NCBI GenBank assembly: GCA_030144725.1
Contig: JASKMD010000003.1
Span: 11,203,516-11,267,515, forward strand
DNA length: 64,000 nucleotides
Source of the DNA: Haematococcus lacustris
Taxonomy: Eukaryota > Chlorophyta > Chlorophyceae > Chlamydomonadales > Haematococcaceae
Direction of reading: 5' to 3'
This document shows, one piece after another, positions 40,045 to 52,280 of this stretch. The notes beneath the pieces were generated by a model. It was not told the DNA's origin and searched no databases. It was given only the letters and a program-made list of their open reading frames with translations. Every line of letters begins with the position of its first letter. Within the stretch, counting starts at the first letter, position 1. A program made the translations under genes and the position numbers.

Positions 40045-41789
40045 ATGGTCAAGCGTCGCAGGCGCATCGATGCATCCGTCGATGGCATGCCTGACGGGGC
40101 ATCTTCGGCAATACTTGGACCTGTTCCTGGCACTTCCCTGACGACACTGCCTATTGAGTTAAAGGACGACATTGCCCGCAGGGCCATGCAGCTTGGTGCG
40201 GGCGAAGCGCTATCTCTCGCGTGTTGCGCCTTCTCCAAGACCAACCTGTTGCACGCACCAGCTCTCCACATCCAGCTGGACAGCCAGGGCTGCGACCAGT
40301 TCCTCGCACCACACGTCGTCGCAGCCCTGCAAGCCAGGACATGCAAGCTGGCCCTGACTCTTGAGCAACAGCGGGCACAAAGCAGCAGGGAGTACATCAG
40401 GCTGCTGACAGAGGTTCTGAAGAAGCTGTCCATCCATGGTTGTGGGAAGAAGGCCAGCTGTGCAGCTGTGGATACCTGCAAGCTAGGAACCATCCAGGGT
40501 CCCTCCCCAATCCTTCGTTGTTCTCTGCGCTGCAGCCCCGAGCTTGCTGAGCAATTGATGGATAGCTTCCCAGGCCTGACTTCCCTAGCCCTTCACGGCT
40601 ACTCCATCCCCTGCAATGGTCTGGCCAGCATGCTCTCCCACCCGCAGCTAAACCTGCAGCTGCAGCAGCTGGACCTCAGCAGCACCATCATTACCCAGCC
40701 CAAGCAGCCTGAGCCAGGAGCCGTTACCCTGGCCAACCTGTTTTGTGCATCCAGGCTCAAGCAGCTGAGCCTGTTGATCATCAACATGGCTGACGGACTA
40801 AACAAGCCCCTCCTGCCCAACCTGCAGCCAGTGTCCCAGCACCTGACACAGCTGTGCCTCATGCAGGGGGCAGGTGCGTTTTTTACCTTCGACAAGTACA
40901 CTGCAGCACTGCAGCCCCTGGCTCAGCTGCAGGTGCTGACATTTCTCGCTGTAATTACATGTGTGGTCTGACTGAGCTGCTGCAGGCGTTGCCTCAGCTG
41001 CACACCCTGCAGCTGCCTGACGCAACAGTCTATGGGCAGAGGGAGCTGGACACACTGCTGGCAGCCACCCAGCTTACCAGCATCCAGCTTAAATCAGTGA
41101 CAAGGCTTTCCGGCGCACGTGCATATGAGCCCTGCAGCTGGCAGCAACTGGAGCCAAGAGGCTATGTTGACTGCTCCTCTGCGGCACACCTGCCGCTGCA
41201 CACCCTCACCCAGCCCCTGGTGCTGGAAGAGCTTCAATTCTGTGTCAATGACTTGCACCTGGTGGCAGCTGCAGTCCATAACTTGACGCAGACTTGCAAG
41301 GTGCCAGTGAAGATCAAGATCTTGCGGCTGGACATGTTTGTCATGTCGGACACCCCCGTCATGGCCGCACATCAGCATGTCAAGTTGCAGCAGCTGGTGG
41401 CAGAGCTGCAAGCGTTGAAGCACTGCATCTGGGGAACGGTGTCTGTGGCATCCATGGATGTGGGCGCAGCGGATGTTGCGACACTGGCGCCCTTGTGTCA
41501 GGGCCGCACACACCTTGACTTCTCTTATGGCAGCCTGACCCCCTCCCTGGAGTTCTGGCGCCAGCTGGTGCAGCTCATGCCCACCGTCACTCACCTCACA
41601 TTTTCATATGCAGACGGTTCCGCCTCGGCAGCCATGTGTGAGTCACTGCAGCTCATGACCCAGCAGCCCTGGGCCCGGTGGCTGGACATTTGCATTTCGC
41701 GGCCATCAAGCTCATATAGGTTGCCTGCATGCTGGCGGGCCAGCCCCCTTTCCCAGCCGGGCAAGCTCAGGGTGTGGTTCAAGTCATGA
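40045..41789 (+). pseudogene. F-box/LRR-like gene with frameshift (second copy 46,565-48,309)
   Basis: Paralogue of the intact gene at 56,067-57,857. The first frame (ATG 40,045, MVKRRRRIDAS...) carries an F-box-like N-terminus LPIELKDDIARRAMQLG...LACCAFSK and leucine-rich segments, then ends at a TGA at 40,969 after LAVITCVV. The rest continues in the +1-shifted frame (GLTELLQALPQLHTLQLP...) to 41,789. Aligned with the intact paralogue, the region 40,943-40,968 is about 4 nt short, which explains the shift. It could be a pseudogene or a sequencing error. No intron fits. Similar proteins are substrate receptors of SCF ubiquitin ligases, but the F-box here is weak. Confidence 0.8.
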
Positions 41790-42529
41790 GCGCATGAGAC
41801 ACAGGTGTGTGCATCCCTGCCAGGTGCAGCAACAACCAGGATATGCTTTGCATGCAGGTGCATGGGCAGCCTCAACCATGTGTTCCAACAGCAGTGTGTG
41901 CCTTGCTAGTGATGTGAGGGGTGGCAGGAGACTATGTTCATCATTGTGTGGTGTGGCCCTTGTACGCACAGATACACATTGAGAAATTGCCAGAGTGGTT
42001 TACACGCAGACGCATGGGCGGCCTAGAACATGTGCAAAATGCAGTGTGTGCCTTGCTGTTGATGTGACATGATCAGTACTGTGGTGCTTTCATACAGGTT
42101 ATGTGGTTTGGCACTAGGCCGGCTGCTGAAGGCTTTAACCTGTTTTTTATTGTATCAGACTTCAGCCTCTGAGCCTGGATGTCAGCTCGCGTGCGTGGTT
42201 CCTGGTGATGTAGTCATGTTGCCACAACTCACCAGCAGCAGCGTGTGGCAGCAGCAGCAGCTTGCAACATGATTCCGTCCGCCTTGTGTAAACCTTGTAT
42301 GCACAGATACTACCTTGACATAATGCACATGTGACCCTCACCAGCATTGCCCACCACACCGTTAGGGCGGTTCCCCCACAAACTAATATTAGCGCTCATA
42401 TTAGCTCATATCAGCTCCCGGCCAGCTCATATCAGCTCCCGATAGCTCATATCAGCTCTGATCAGCTCAGATCAGCTCATCTAAGCTCCCGGTAGAGCTC
42501 CCGCCGCTTTACCTAATATCAGCGCTAAC
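41790..42529. other. Flank with AGCTCATATCAGCTCCC repeats (second copy 48,310-49,049)
   Basis: No gene. At 42,380-42,525 short direct repeats AGCTCATATCAGCTC occur five or six times between two TAATAT(T/C)AGCGCT motifs, possibly a small MITE or minisatellite. Confidence 0.5.
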
Positions 42530-42865
42530 ATGGCCCTTCTTTCTCAAAATGATATGGTTCGTCCAGTCACAGCTGATGGGGTGGGAGTAGTCACAAAGTC
42601 TGCTACATTGCTAGTGGGAGGGGTGCATTGCCACAGCGGAGACACTAACTGTACCTCACTATCTCAGAAACATAAGCTGCACCTCAAACTGCCAGCATCC
42701 TCCACAATTTCATCCCTCACCCTCACCATGTTGCACAGTGGCTGCCACACCAACGCGCTGCCCACCACCCCACAGCTGCACTCTACCGCAGCCACAGCCT
42801 CAGCAGCAGGACCCAACGAGATCCTTCTTGTGCAGCACATCATGAGCAGGGCAAGTGGCAGCTGA
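42530..42865 (+). CDS. Hypothetical ORF (second copy 49,050-49,385)
   Basis: 111 codons from ATG, Ser/Thr/His-rich, no recognised domain or signal. Possibly an exon or a chance frame. Confidence 0.2.
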   Translation: MALLSQNDMVRPVTADGVGVVTKSATLLVGGVHCHSGDTNCTSLSQKHKLHLKLPASSTISSLTLTMLHSGCHTNALPTTPQLHSTAATASAAGPNEILLVQHIMSRASGS

Positions 42866-43005
42866 GGTTCAAAAGCCCAGGGTCAGGCTGGGATGTGGGA
42901 CGTGCAGGTCGGCAGGGCAGGCTGGCAGATGCTGAGATCAGAGATGGTCAACTGCGTTCTGCCAGGCGTGGCCTGTATGATGCCCAGGTTGGTGCACGTT
43001 GGTTG

Positions 43006-43500
43006 CCCGCCCCGCCCCGCCCCGCCCCGCCCCGCCCCGCCCCGCCCCGCCCCGCCCCGCCCCGCCCCGCCCCGCCCCGCCCCGCCCCGCCCCGCCCCGC
43101 CCCGCCCCGCCCCGCCCCGCCCCGCCCCGCCCCGCCCCGCCCCGCCCCGCCCCGCCCCGCCCCGCCCCGCCCCGCCCCGCCCCGCCCCGCCCCGCCCCGC
43201 CCCGCCCCGCCCCGCCCCGCCCCGCCCCGCCCCGCCCCGCCCCGCCCCGCCCCGCCCCGCCCCGCCCCGCCCCGCCCCGCCCCGCCCCGCCCCGCCCCGC
43301 CCCGCCCCGCCCCGCCCCGCCCCGCCCCGCCCCGCCCCGCCCCGCCCCGCCCCGCCCCGCCCCGCCCCGCCCCGCCCCGCCCCGCCCCGCCCCGCCCCGC
43401 CCCGCCCCGCCCCGCCCCGCCCCGCCCCGCCCCGCCCCGCCCCGCCCCGCCCCGCCCCGCCCCGCCCCGCCCCGCCCCGCCCCGCCCCGCCCCGCCCCGC
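43006..43500. repeat. (CCCCG)n pentamer array, runs into the gap
   Basis: 99 perfect pentamers ending exactly at the gap; corresponds to the first part of the array at 49,526. The contig evidently ended because this repeat could not be resolved. Confidence 0.97.
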
Positions 43501-44000
43501 NNNNNNNNNNNNNNNNNNNNNNNNNNNNNNNNNNNNNNNNNNNNNNNNNNNNNNNNNNNNNNNNNNNNNNNNNNNNNNNNNNNNNNNNNNNNNNNNNNNN
43601 NNNNNNNNNNNNNNNNNNNNNNNNNNNNNNNNNNNNNNNNNNNNNNNNNNNNNNNNNNNNNNNNNNNNNNNNNNNNNNNNNNNNNNNNNNNNNNNNNNNN
43701 NNNNNNNNNNNNNNNNNNNNNNNNNNNNNNNNNNNNNNNNNNNNNNNNNNNNNNNNNNNNNNNNNNNNNNNNNNNNNNNNNNNNNNNNNNNNNNNNNNNN
43801 NNNNNNNNNNNNNNNNNNNNNNNNNNNNNNNNNNNNNNNNNNNNNNNNNNNNNNNNNNNNNNNNNNNNNNNNNNNNNNNNNNNNNNNNNNNNNNNNNNNN
43901 NNNNNNNNNNNNNNNNNNNNNNNNNNNNNNNNNNNNNNNNNNNNNNNNNNNNNNNNNNNNNNNNNNNNNNNNNNNNNNNNNNNNNNNNNNNNNNNNNNNN
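43501..44000. other. Assembly gap, exactly 500 N
   Basis: Placeholder gap between two contigs whose ends are the same 6-kb sequence. Confidence 0.99.
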
Positions 44001-47000
44001 TCCGGACTTACCCCGTATCGCTTACGGATATACATACGTACGGATTACCACCCGTGTATCCGTAACTTACCCCGTATAGTCACAGCCCTGGTCGTGTGAC
44101 TGGTCAGAGAAGCTCACCATTCACCAAGACATAGCATGTCAAGGAGCATATTGGAAGCAAAGGACCATGTCAGTGTTCGTGGCATGTGCACACTACCGAG
44201 ACATGGCTGGCAACTACAGGGAGGAGTCAGTGTTTGTGAGTGCTGACAAGTGTGACCAGTCTGCTGAGGCATCCACCACAGCCCTCGTGAAAGTGATTGA
44301 GTGTTTGCTGCAACACTCCTACAACTTAGTCCCTGCGTTTGTCCCTGCGTTCTACCGACCTTGTCCGATCGGGCTGAAATTTTGATAGATGGCAGTTTGC
44401 AGAAAATAAAACATATTTTCTCAGATTAAATATTTTAAAAAATCAAAGGCGGCTGCGCTGTGGCCCTGTGGCTAGAGTGCAGGGATGAGTGCAGGGATAG
44501 GTTGCGGGCCACAGCGCAACAGCTGTTGATTTTTTCAAAATATTTTTCTTGCAAAATATGTTTTATTTTTTGCAAACTACCATCTATTAAAATTTCAGCC
44601 CGATCGGACAAGGTTGGAAACACGCAGGGACGGACGCAGGGATTTATTTGTAGGAGTGAGGCCATCAGGTTGCATTGGCACCTAGCCAATAGGTTTGGGG
44701 TGCCTGTTAGGGCGCGACCGATCATATGACTTGCTGAAGAATTGGTCATATGACTGAATATGATGGCATAAAGATGGGATATGACCGGGTCTGTAGTCAA
44801 GAGGATAATGTAGCAGATTACCACACTAATCCACCTGGGAACCCCGAGTGTGAAGAGGGTTTGACGCCCTCAAAACCAGTATCGCTCTCAGTTGCAATTA
44901 ACCCGCCGCAACACTCCTCTACTCTCCGCGAAGTTAACCATTGAGGTTGAGACCACGGCAATGAAGCTCTCTGTATCCTCTTGTAATCGATCTTGGCCTT
45001 GGTCATGCGCAAAGTGATTTTGGCTACACGCGTCCCGGGTTCCATGCTCCTATCTCAAAGATGTCAAGCTCATCAACTGCAGCGGCCGGAGCAACCTATG
45101 TGCAACGTACAAGCCTTGTAGCATGCGATGCTAAGGTTGCATGCTTTTGCTTAGCAAAAGGGGTCAGCAAATTCGAAATGCTCGGCGGTTGGGTCCGACG
45201 GTTGGGTCGGTTGGGTGGCATACCTGTACAGAGTGCAGGTGGCAGCGTGGCAGAGCTCGGCCAGGTTCAATTGCACCTTGGCTAGGCAGAGTGCTGGGAA
45301 CATGCTGACCGCTGTGCTGGTGTTCGTCACTGAATCCATTGTTTGCATTTTGTGATGTTGTTAGCTTGGGACAATAGTTGAGACAGTTAAGACGGTTGGG
45401 ACAATAGTCGATGTGGGTGAAAGGCAAGCAAGTCTGCCATACAGTGCATGTGCTATTGAAATATGAGGTGAAACGTGTAAGGATGCATGCACTGATGTGT
45501 GCAGCTAGCAGCTAGCAGCTAGCTTTTTGAATGCCATAGCTTTCTGCTGCCGCTGTCTTGATGGCTCGCTATCCCGCCCCGTCGTGCGGTGAAGTGGCTC
45601 AGTTGGTGAAGGGTGATTCCTACAACTGAGAGGTCGTGGGTTCGACTCCACTACGACGAAGTATCTCTGGTGGGATAGTGTCGGCGCCCCATGCCGGAGT
45701 CCTCCCTTAATGCACGCTGGTGTTACACCGGAGTAGTCTTTCTTTCTTTCTTTCTTTTGATGGCTCGCTGGGGCCAAGTCCATGTCCAGGGACTGCTCCA
45801 CACAGGCCAGGCTCATGACGTGGCCCAGGCCCAGGCAGGCAGGTGCTCCAGCGGTGGTAGCGAGGTGGCAGCTGGGTAGGGATCGTCCCATCTACGTAGA
45901 TCTACGTAGATATAACGTTAGATTAGATGGTTAGATGGCATCTAACAAGCCAATCTAACGTTAGAATCGTCTAATCTAATCTAACGTTAGATGGGTCGGG
46001 ACGATCCCTACAGCTGGGTCGTGGTGGAGGTGTGGGCCACCCAGTTGAGGTGTCCCCATCTGCCTTGGAAGCGCTTAAGCAGGCATGATCATGCCAGCGA
46101 TAAATTGGTTGACCTAGGTGGTGTGCCTGAGGTCACGGTCCTGACCCCCTCCCTGGCCATCACCCAGTGTGGTGTGGCTGAGGCAGCGGTTCTAAACATG
46201 ACACAACAGTGAGATGTATGTGCAGTGTGCAGGTGGCTGTGGGCAAATTGTACGGATGTGTGCGCTTGTATGTGAAGCCACTCAAGTAGAGAGGCAGACC
46301 TTGCCTAAAGACTGCCATGGCTTGTTTCTGTCGCTGACGGCTCATTGTTTTTAACGCTCCCATCTGCCTTCAACCTCATTAAACGTTTAAGTAGGCACGA
46401 TTGAGATAGCTATACACTGCTTGACCTTGGTAGGTAGAGCTGGAGCAAGGGGCTTATCAGTTTATATTCATTCGCGTTTAAATTCACTCGGCAGTTTAAA
46501 TTCACTCGCATGTGCATTGCAAGTGCGATGTCGCCCATCGAGTTAGTCGCCCATTGTGACTGCCATGGTCAAGCGTCGCAGGCGCATCGATGCATCCGTC
46601 GATGGCATGCCTGACGGGGCATCTTCGGCAATACTTGGACCTGTTCCTGGCACTTCCCTGACGACACTGCCTATTGAGTTAAAGGACGACATTGCCCGCA
46701 GGGCCATGCAGCTTGGTGCGGGCGAAGCGCTATCTCTCGCGTGTTGCGCCTTCTCCAAGACCAACCTGTTGCACGCACCAGCTCTCCACATCCAGCTGGA
46801 CAGCCAGGGCTGCGACCAGTTCCTCGCACCACACGTCGTCGCAGCCCTGCAAGCCAGGACATGCAAGCTGGCCCTGACTCTTGAGCAACAGCGGGCACAA
46901 AGCAGCAGGGAGTACATCAGGCTGCTGACAGAGGTTCTGAAGAAGCTGTCCATCCATGGTTGTGGGAAGAAGGCCAGCTGTGCAGCTGTGGATACCTGCA

Positions 47001-50000
47001 AGCTAGGAACCATCCAGGGTCCCTCCCCAATCCTTCGTTGTTCTCTGCGCTGCAGCCCCGAGCTTGCTGAGCAATTGATGGATAGCTTCCCAGGCCTGAC
47101 TTCCCTAGCCCTTCACGGCTACTCCATCCCCTGCAATGGTCTGGCCAGCATGCTCTCCCACCCGCAGCTAAACCTGCAGCTGCAGCAGCTGGACCTCAGC
47201 AGCACCATCATTACCCAGCCCAAGCAGCCTGAGCCAGGAGCCGTTACCCTGGCCAACCTGTTTTGTGCATCCAGGCTCAAGCAGCTGAGCCTGTTGATCA
47301 TCAACATGGCTGACGGACTAAACAAGCCCCTCCTGCCCAACCTGCAGCCAGTGTCCCAGCACCTGACACAGCTGTGCCTCATGCAGGGGGCAGGTGCGTT
47401 TTTTACCTTCGACAAGTACACTGCAGCACTGCAGCCCCTGGCTCAGCTGCAGGTGCTGACATTTCTCGCTGTAATTACATGTGTGGTCTGACTGAGCTGC
47501 TGCAGGCGTTGCCTCAGCTGCACACCCTGCAGCTGCCTGACGCAACAGTCTATGGGCAGAGGGAGCTGGACACACTGCTGGCAGCCACCCAGCTTACCAG
47601 CATCCAGCTTAAATCAGTGACAAGGCTTTCCGGCGCACGTGCATATGAGCCCTGCAGCTGGCAGCAACTGGAGCCAAGAGGCTATGTTGACTGCTCCTCT
47701 GCGGCACACCTGCCGCTGCACACCCTCACCCAGCCCCTGGTGCTGGAAGAGCTTCAATTCTGTGTCAATGACTTGCACCTGGTGGCAGCTGCAGTCCATA
47801 ACTTGACGCAGACTTGCAAGGTGCCAGTGAAGATCAAGATCTTGCGGCTGGACATGTTTGTCATGTCGGACACCCCCGTCATGGCCGCACATCAGCATGT
47901 CAAGTTGCAGCAGCTGGTGGCAGAGCTGCAAGCGTTGAAGCACTGCATCTGGGGAACGGTGTCTGTGGCATCCATGGATGTGGGCGCAGCGGATGTTGCG
48001 ACACTGGCGCCCTTGTGTCAGGGCCGCACACACCTTGACTTCTCTTATGGCAGCCTGACCCCCTCCCTGGAGTTCTGGCGCCAGCTGGTGCAGCTCATGC
48101 CCACCGTCACTCACCTCACATTTTCATATGCAGACGGTTCCGCCTCGGCAGCCATGTGTGAGTCACTGCAGCTCATGACCCAGCAGCCCTGGGCCCGGTG
48201 GCTGGACATTTGCATTTCGCGGCCATCAAGCTCATATAGGTTGCCTGCATGCTGGCGGGCCAGCCCCCTTTCCCAGCCGGGCAAGCTCAGGGTGTGGTTC
48301 AAGTCATGAGCGCATGAGACACAGGTGTGTGCATCCCTGCCAGGTGCAGCAACAACCAGGATATGCTTTGCATGCAGGTGCATGGGCAGCCTCAACCATG
48401 TGTTCCAACAGCAGTGTGTGCCTTGCTAGTGATGTGAGGGGTGGCAGGAGACTATGTTCATCATTGTGTGGTGTGGCCCTTGTACGCACAGATACACATT
48501 GAGAAATTGCCAGAGTGGTTTACACGCAGACGCATGGGCGGCCTAGAACATGTGCAAAATGCAGTGTGTGCCTTGCTGTTGATGTGACATGATCAGTACT
48601 GTGGTGCTTTCATACAGGTTATGTGGTTTGGCACTAGGCCGGCTGCTGAAGGCTTTAACCTGTTTTTTATTGTATCAGACTTCAGCCTCTGAGCCTGGAT
48701 GTCAGCTCGCGTGCGTGGTTCCTGGTGATGTAGTCATGTTGCCACAACTCACCAGCAGCAGCGTGTGGCAGCAGCAGCAGCTTGCAACATGATTCCGTCC
48801 GCCTTGTGTAAACCTTGTATGCACAGATACTACCTTGACATAATGCACATGTGACCCTCACCAGCATTGCCCACCACACCGTTAGGGCGGTTCCCCCACA
48901 AACTAATATTAGCGCTCATATTAGCTCATATCAGCTCCCGGCCAGCTCATATCAGCTCCCGATAGCTCATATCAGCTCTGATCAGCTCAGATCAGCTCAT
49001 CTAAGCTCCCGGTAGAGCTCCCGCCGCTTTACCTAATATCAGCGCTAACATGGCCCTTCTTTCTCAAAATGATATGGTTCGTCCAGTCACAGCTGATGGG
49101 GTGGGAGTAGTCACAAAGTCTGCTACATTGCTAGTGGGAGGGGTGCATTGCCACAGCGGAGACACTAACTGTACCTCACTATCTCAGAAACATAAGCTGC
49201 ACCTCAAACTGCCAGCATCCTCCACAATTTCATCCCTCACCCTCACCATGTTGCACAGTGGCTGCCACACCAACGCGCTGCCCACCACCCCACAGCTGCA
49301 CTCTACCGCAGCCACAGCCTCAGCAGCAGGACCCAACGAGATCCTTCTTGTGCAGCACATCATGAGCAGGGCAAGTGGCAGCTGAGGTTCAAAAGCCCAG
49401 GGTCAGGCTGGGATGTGGGACGTGCAGGTCGGCAGGGCAGGCTGGCAGATGCTGAGATCAGAGATGGTCAACTGCGTTCTGCCAGGCGTGGCCTGTATGA
49501 TGCCCAGGTTGGTGCACGTTGGTTGCCCGCCCCGCCCCGCCCCGCCCCGCCCCGCCCCGCCCCGCCCCGCCCCGCCCCGCCCCGCCCCGCCCCGCCCCGC
49601 CCCGCCCCGCCCCGCCCCGCCCCGCCCCGCCCCGCCCCGCCCCGCCCCGCCCCGCCCCGCCCCGCCCCGCCCCGCCCCGCCCCGCCCCGCCCCGCCCCGC
49701 CCCGCCCCGCCCCGCCCCGCCCCGCCCCGCCCCGCCCCGCCCCGCCCCGCCCCGCCCCGCCCCGCCCCGCCCCGCCCCGCCCCGCCCCGCCCCGCCCCGC
49801 CCCGCCCCGCCCCGCCCCGCCCCGCCCCGCCCCGCCCCGCCCCGCCCCGCCCCGCCCCGCCCCGCCCCGCCCCGCCCCGCCCCGCCCCGCCCCGCCCCGC
49901 CCCGCCCCGCCCCGCCCCGCCCCGCCCCGCCCCGCCCCGCCCCGCCCCGCCCCGCCCCGCCCCGCCCCGCCCCGCCCCGCCCCGCCCCGCCCCGCCCCGC

Positions 50001-50020
50001 CCCGCCCCGCCCCGCCCCGC
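44001..50020. repeat. 6,020-bp segment, second copy of 37,481-43,500
   Basis: Identical in all landmarks to the first copy at an offset of 6,520. The copies of the foldback (44,315-44,657), SINE (45,571-45,756), MITE (45,877-46,010) and F-box/LRR pseudogene (46,565-48,309) all lie here, frameshift included. Confidence 0.95.
46565..48309 (+). pseudogene. F-box/LRR-like gene with frameshift, second (probably artefactual) copy
   Basis: Same sequence as 40,045-41,789, with the same frameshift (first frame ends at 47,491). Probably the same locus assembled twice. Confidence 0.8.
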
Positions 50021-52280
50021 CCCGCCCCGCCCCGCCCCGCCCCGCCCCGCCCCGCCCCGCCCCGCCCCGCCCCGCCCCGCCCCGCCCCGCCCCGCCCCGC
50101 CCCGCCCCGCCCCGCCCCGCCCCGCCCCGCCCCGCCCCGCCCCGCCCCGCCCCGCCCCGCCCCGCCCCGCCCCGCCCCGCCCCGCCCCGCCCCGCCCCGC
50201 CCCGCCCCGCCCCGCCCCGCCCCGCCCCGCCCCGCCCCGCCCCGCCCCGCCCCGCCCCGCCCCGCCCCGCCCCGCCCCGCCCCGCCCCGCCCCGCCCCGC
50301 CCCGCCCCGCCCCGCCCCGCCCCGCCCCGCCCCGCCCCGCCCCGCCCCGCCCCGCCCCGCCCCGCCCCGCCCCGCCCCGCCCCGCCCCGCCCCGCCCCGC
50401 CCCGCCCCGCCCCGCCCCGCCCCGCCCCGCCCCGCCCCGCCCCGCCCCGCCCCGCCCCGCCCCGCCCCGCCCCGCCCCGCCCCGCCCCGCCCCGCCCCGC
50501 CCCGCCCCGCCCCGCCCCGCCCCGCCCCGCCCCGCCCCGCCCCGCCCCGCCCCGCCCCGCCCCGCCCCGCCCCGCCCCGCCCCGCCCCGCCCCGCCCCGC
50601 CCCGCCCCGCCCCGCCCCGCCCCGCCCCGCCCCGCCCCGCCCCGCCCCGCCCCGCCCCGCCCCGCCCCGCCCCGCCCCGCCCCGCCCCGCCCCGCCCCGC
50701 CCCGCCCCGCCCCGCCCCGCCCCGCCCCGCCCCGCCCCGCCCCGCCCCGCCCCGCCCCGCCCCGCCCCGCCCCGCCCCGCCCCGCCCCGCCCCGCCCCGC
50801 CCCGCCCCGCCCCGCCCCGCCCCGCCCCGCCCCGCCCCGCCCCGCCCCGCCCCGCCCCGCCCCGCCCCGCCCCGCCCCGCCCCGCCCCGCCCCGCCCCGC
50901 CCCGCCCCGCCCCGCCCCGCCCCGCCCCGCCCCGCCCCGCCCCGCCCCGCCCCGCCCCGCCCCGCCCCGCCCCGCCCCGCCCCGCCCCGCCCCGCCCCGC
51001 CCCGCCCCGCCCCGCCCCGCCCCGCCCCGCCCCGCCCCGCCCCGCCCCGCCCCGCCCCGCCCCGCCCCGCCCCGCCCCGCCCCGCCCCGCCCCGCCCCGC
51101 CCCGCCCCGCCCCGCCCCGCCCCGCCCCGCCCCGCCCCGCCCCGCCCCGCCCCGCCCCGCCCCGCCCCGCCCCGCCCCGCCCCGCCCCGCCCCGCCCCGC
51201 CCCGCCCCGCCCCGCCCCGCCCCGCCCCGCCCCGCCCCGCCCCGCCCCGCCCCGCCCCGCCCCGCCCCGCCCCGCCCCGCCCCGCCCCGCCCCGCCCCGC
51301 CCCGCCCCGCCCCGCCCCGCCCCGCCCCGCCCCGCCCCGCCCCGCCCCGCCCCGCCCCGCCCCGCCCCGCCCCGCCCCGCCCCGCCCCGCCCCGCCCCGC
51401 CCCGCCCCGCCCCGCCCCGCCCCGCCCCGCCCCGCCCCGCCCCGCCCCGCCCCGCCCCGCCCCGCCCCGCCCCGCCCCGCCCCGCCCCGCCCCGCCCCGC
51501 CCCGCCCCGCCCCGCCCCGCCCCGCCCCGCCCCGCCCCGCCCCGCCCCGCCCCGCCCCGCCCCGCCCCGCCCCGCCCCGCCCCGCCCCGCCCCGCCCCGC
51601 CCCGCCCCGCCCCGCCCCGCCCCGCCCCGCCCCGCCCCGCCCCGCCCCGCCCCGCCCCGCCCCGCCCCGCCCCGCCCCGCCCCGCCCCGCCCCGCCCCGC
51701 CCCGCCCCGCCCCGCCCCGCCCCGCCCCGCCCCGCCCCGCCCCGCCCCGCCCCGCCCCGCCCCGCCCCGCCCCGCCCCGCCCCGCCCCGCCCCGCCCCGC
51801 CCCGCCCCGCCCCGCCCCGCCCCGCCCCGCCCCGCCCCGCCCCGCCCCGCCCCGCCCCGCCCCGCCCCGCCCCGCCCCGCCCCGCCCCGCCCCGCCCCGC
51901 CCCGCCCCGCCCCGCCCCGCCCCGCCCCGCCCCGCCCCGCCCCGCCCCGCCCCGCCCCGCCCCGCCCCGCCCCGCCCCGCCCCGCCCCGCCCCGCCCCGC
52001 CCCGCCCCGCCCCGCCCCGCCCCGCCCCGCCCCGCCCCGCCCCGCCCCGCCCCGCCCCGCCCCGCCCCGCCCCGCCCCGCCCCGCCCCGCCCCGCCCCGC
52101 CCCGCCCCGCCCCGCCCCGCCCCGCCCCGCCCCGCCCCGCCCCGCCCCGCCCCGCCCCGCCCCGCCCCGCCCCGCCCCGCCCCGCCCCGCCCCGCCCCGC
52201 CCCGCCCCGCCCCGCCCCGCCCCGCCCCGCCCCGCCCCGCCCCGCCCCGCCCCGCCCCGCCCCGCCCCGCCCCGCCCCGC
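49526..52280. repeat. (CCCCG)n pentamer array, 2.75 kb
   Basis: 551 consecutive pentamers without any visible variant. All three forward frames read (RPAPP)n and the reverse reads (GAGRG)n, which creates spurious ORFs over 950 codons. G-rich on the minus strand, with strong G-quadruplex potential. Confidence 0.97.

Larger units (their letters stand above)
37481..43500. repeat. 6,020-bp segment repeated at 44,001-50,020, first copy
   Basis: Every landmark recurs at an offset of 6,520 bp without a visible difference (foldback, SINE, MITE, F-box/LRR frames, repeat start). The second copy begins at the first base after a 500-N gap, and the first copy ends at the last base before it. This is the signature of two overlapping contigs placed end to end. 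Its features are listed once with their second coordinates. Confidence 0.95.

Noticed and set aside
37481..50020. Recent tandem duplication of a gene block
   Set aside because: Boundaries coincide exactly with contig ends around a 500-N placeholder; assembly overlap is far likelier.
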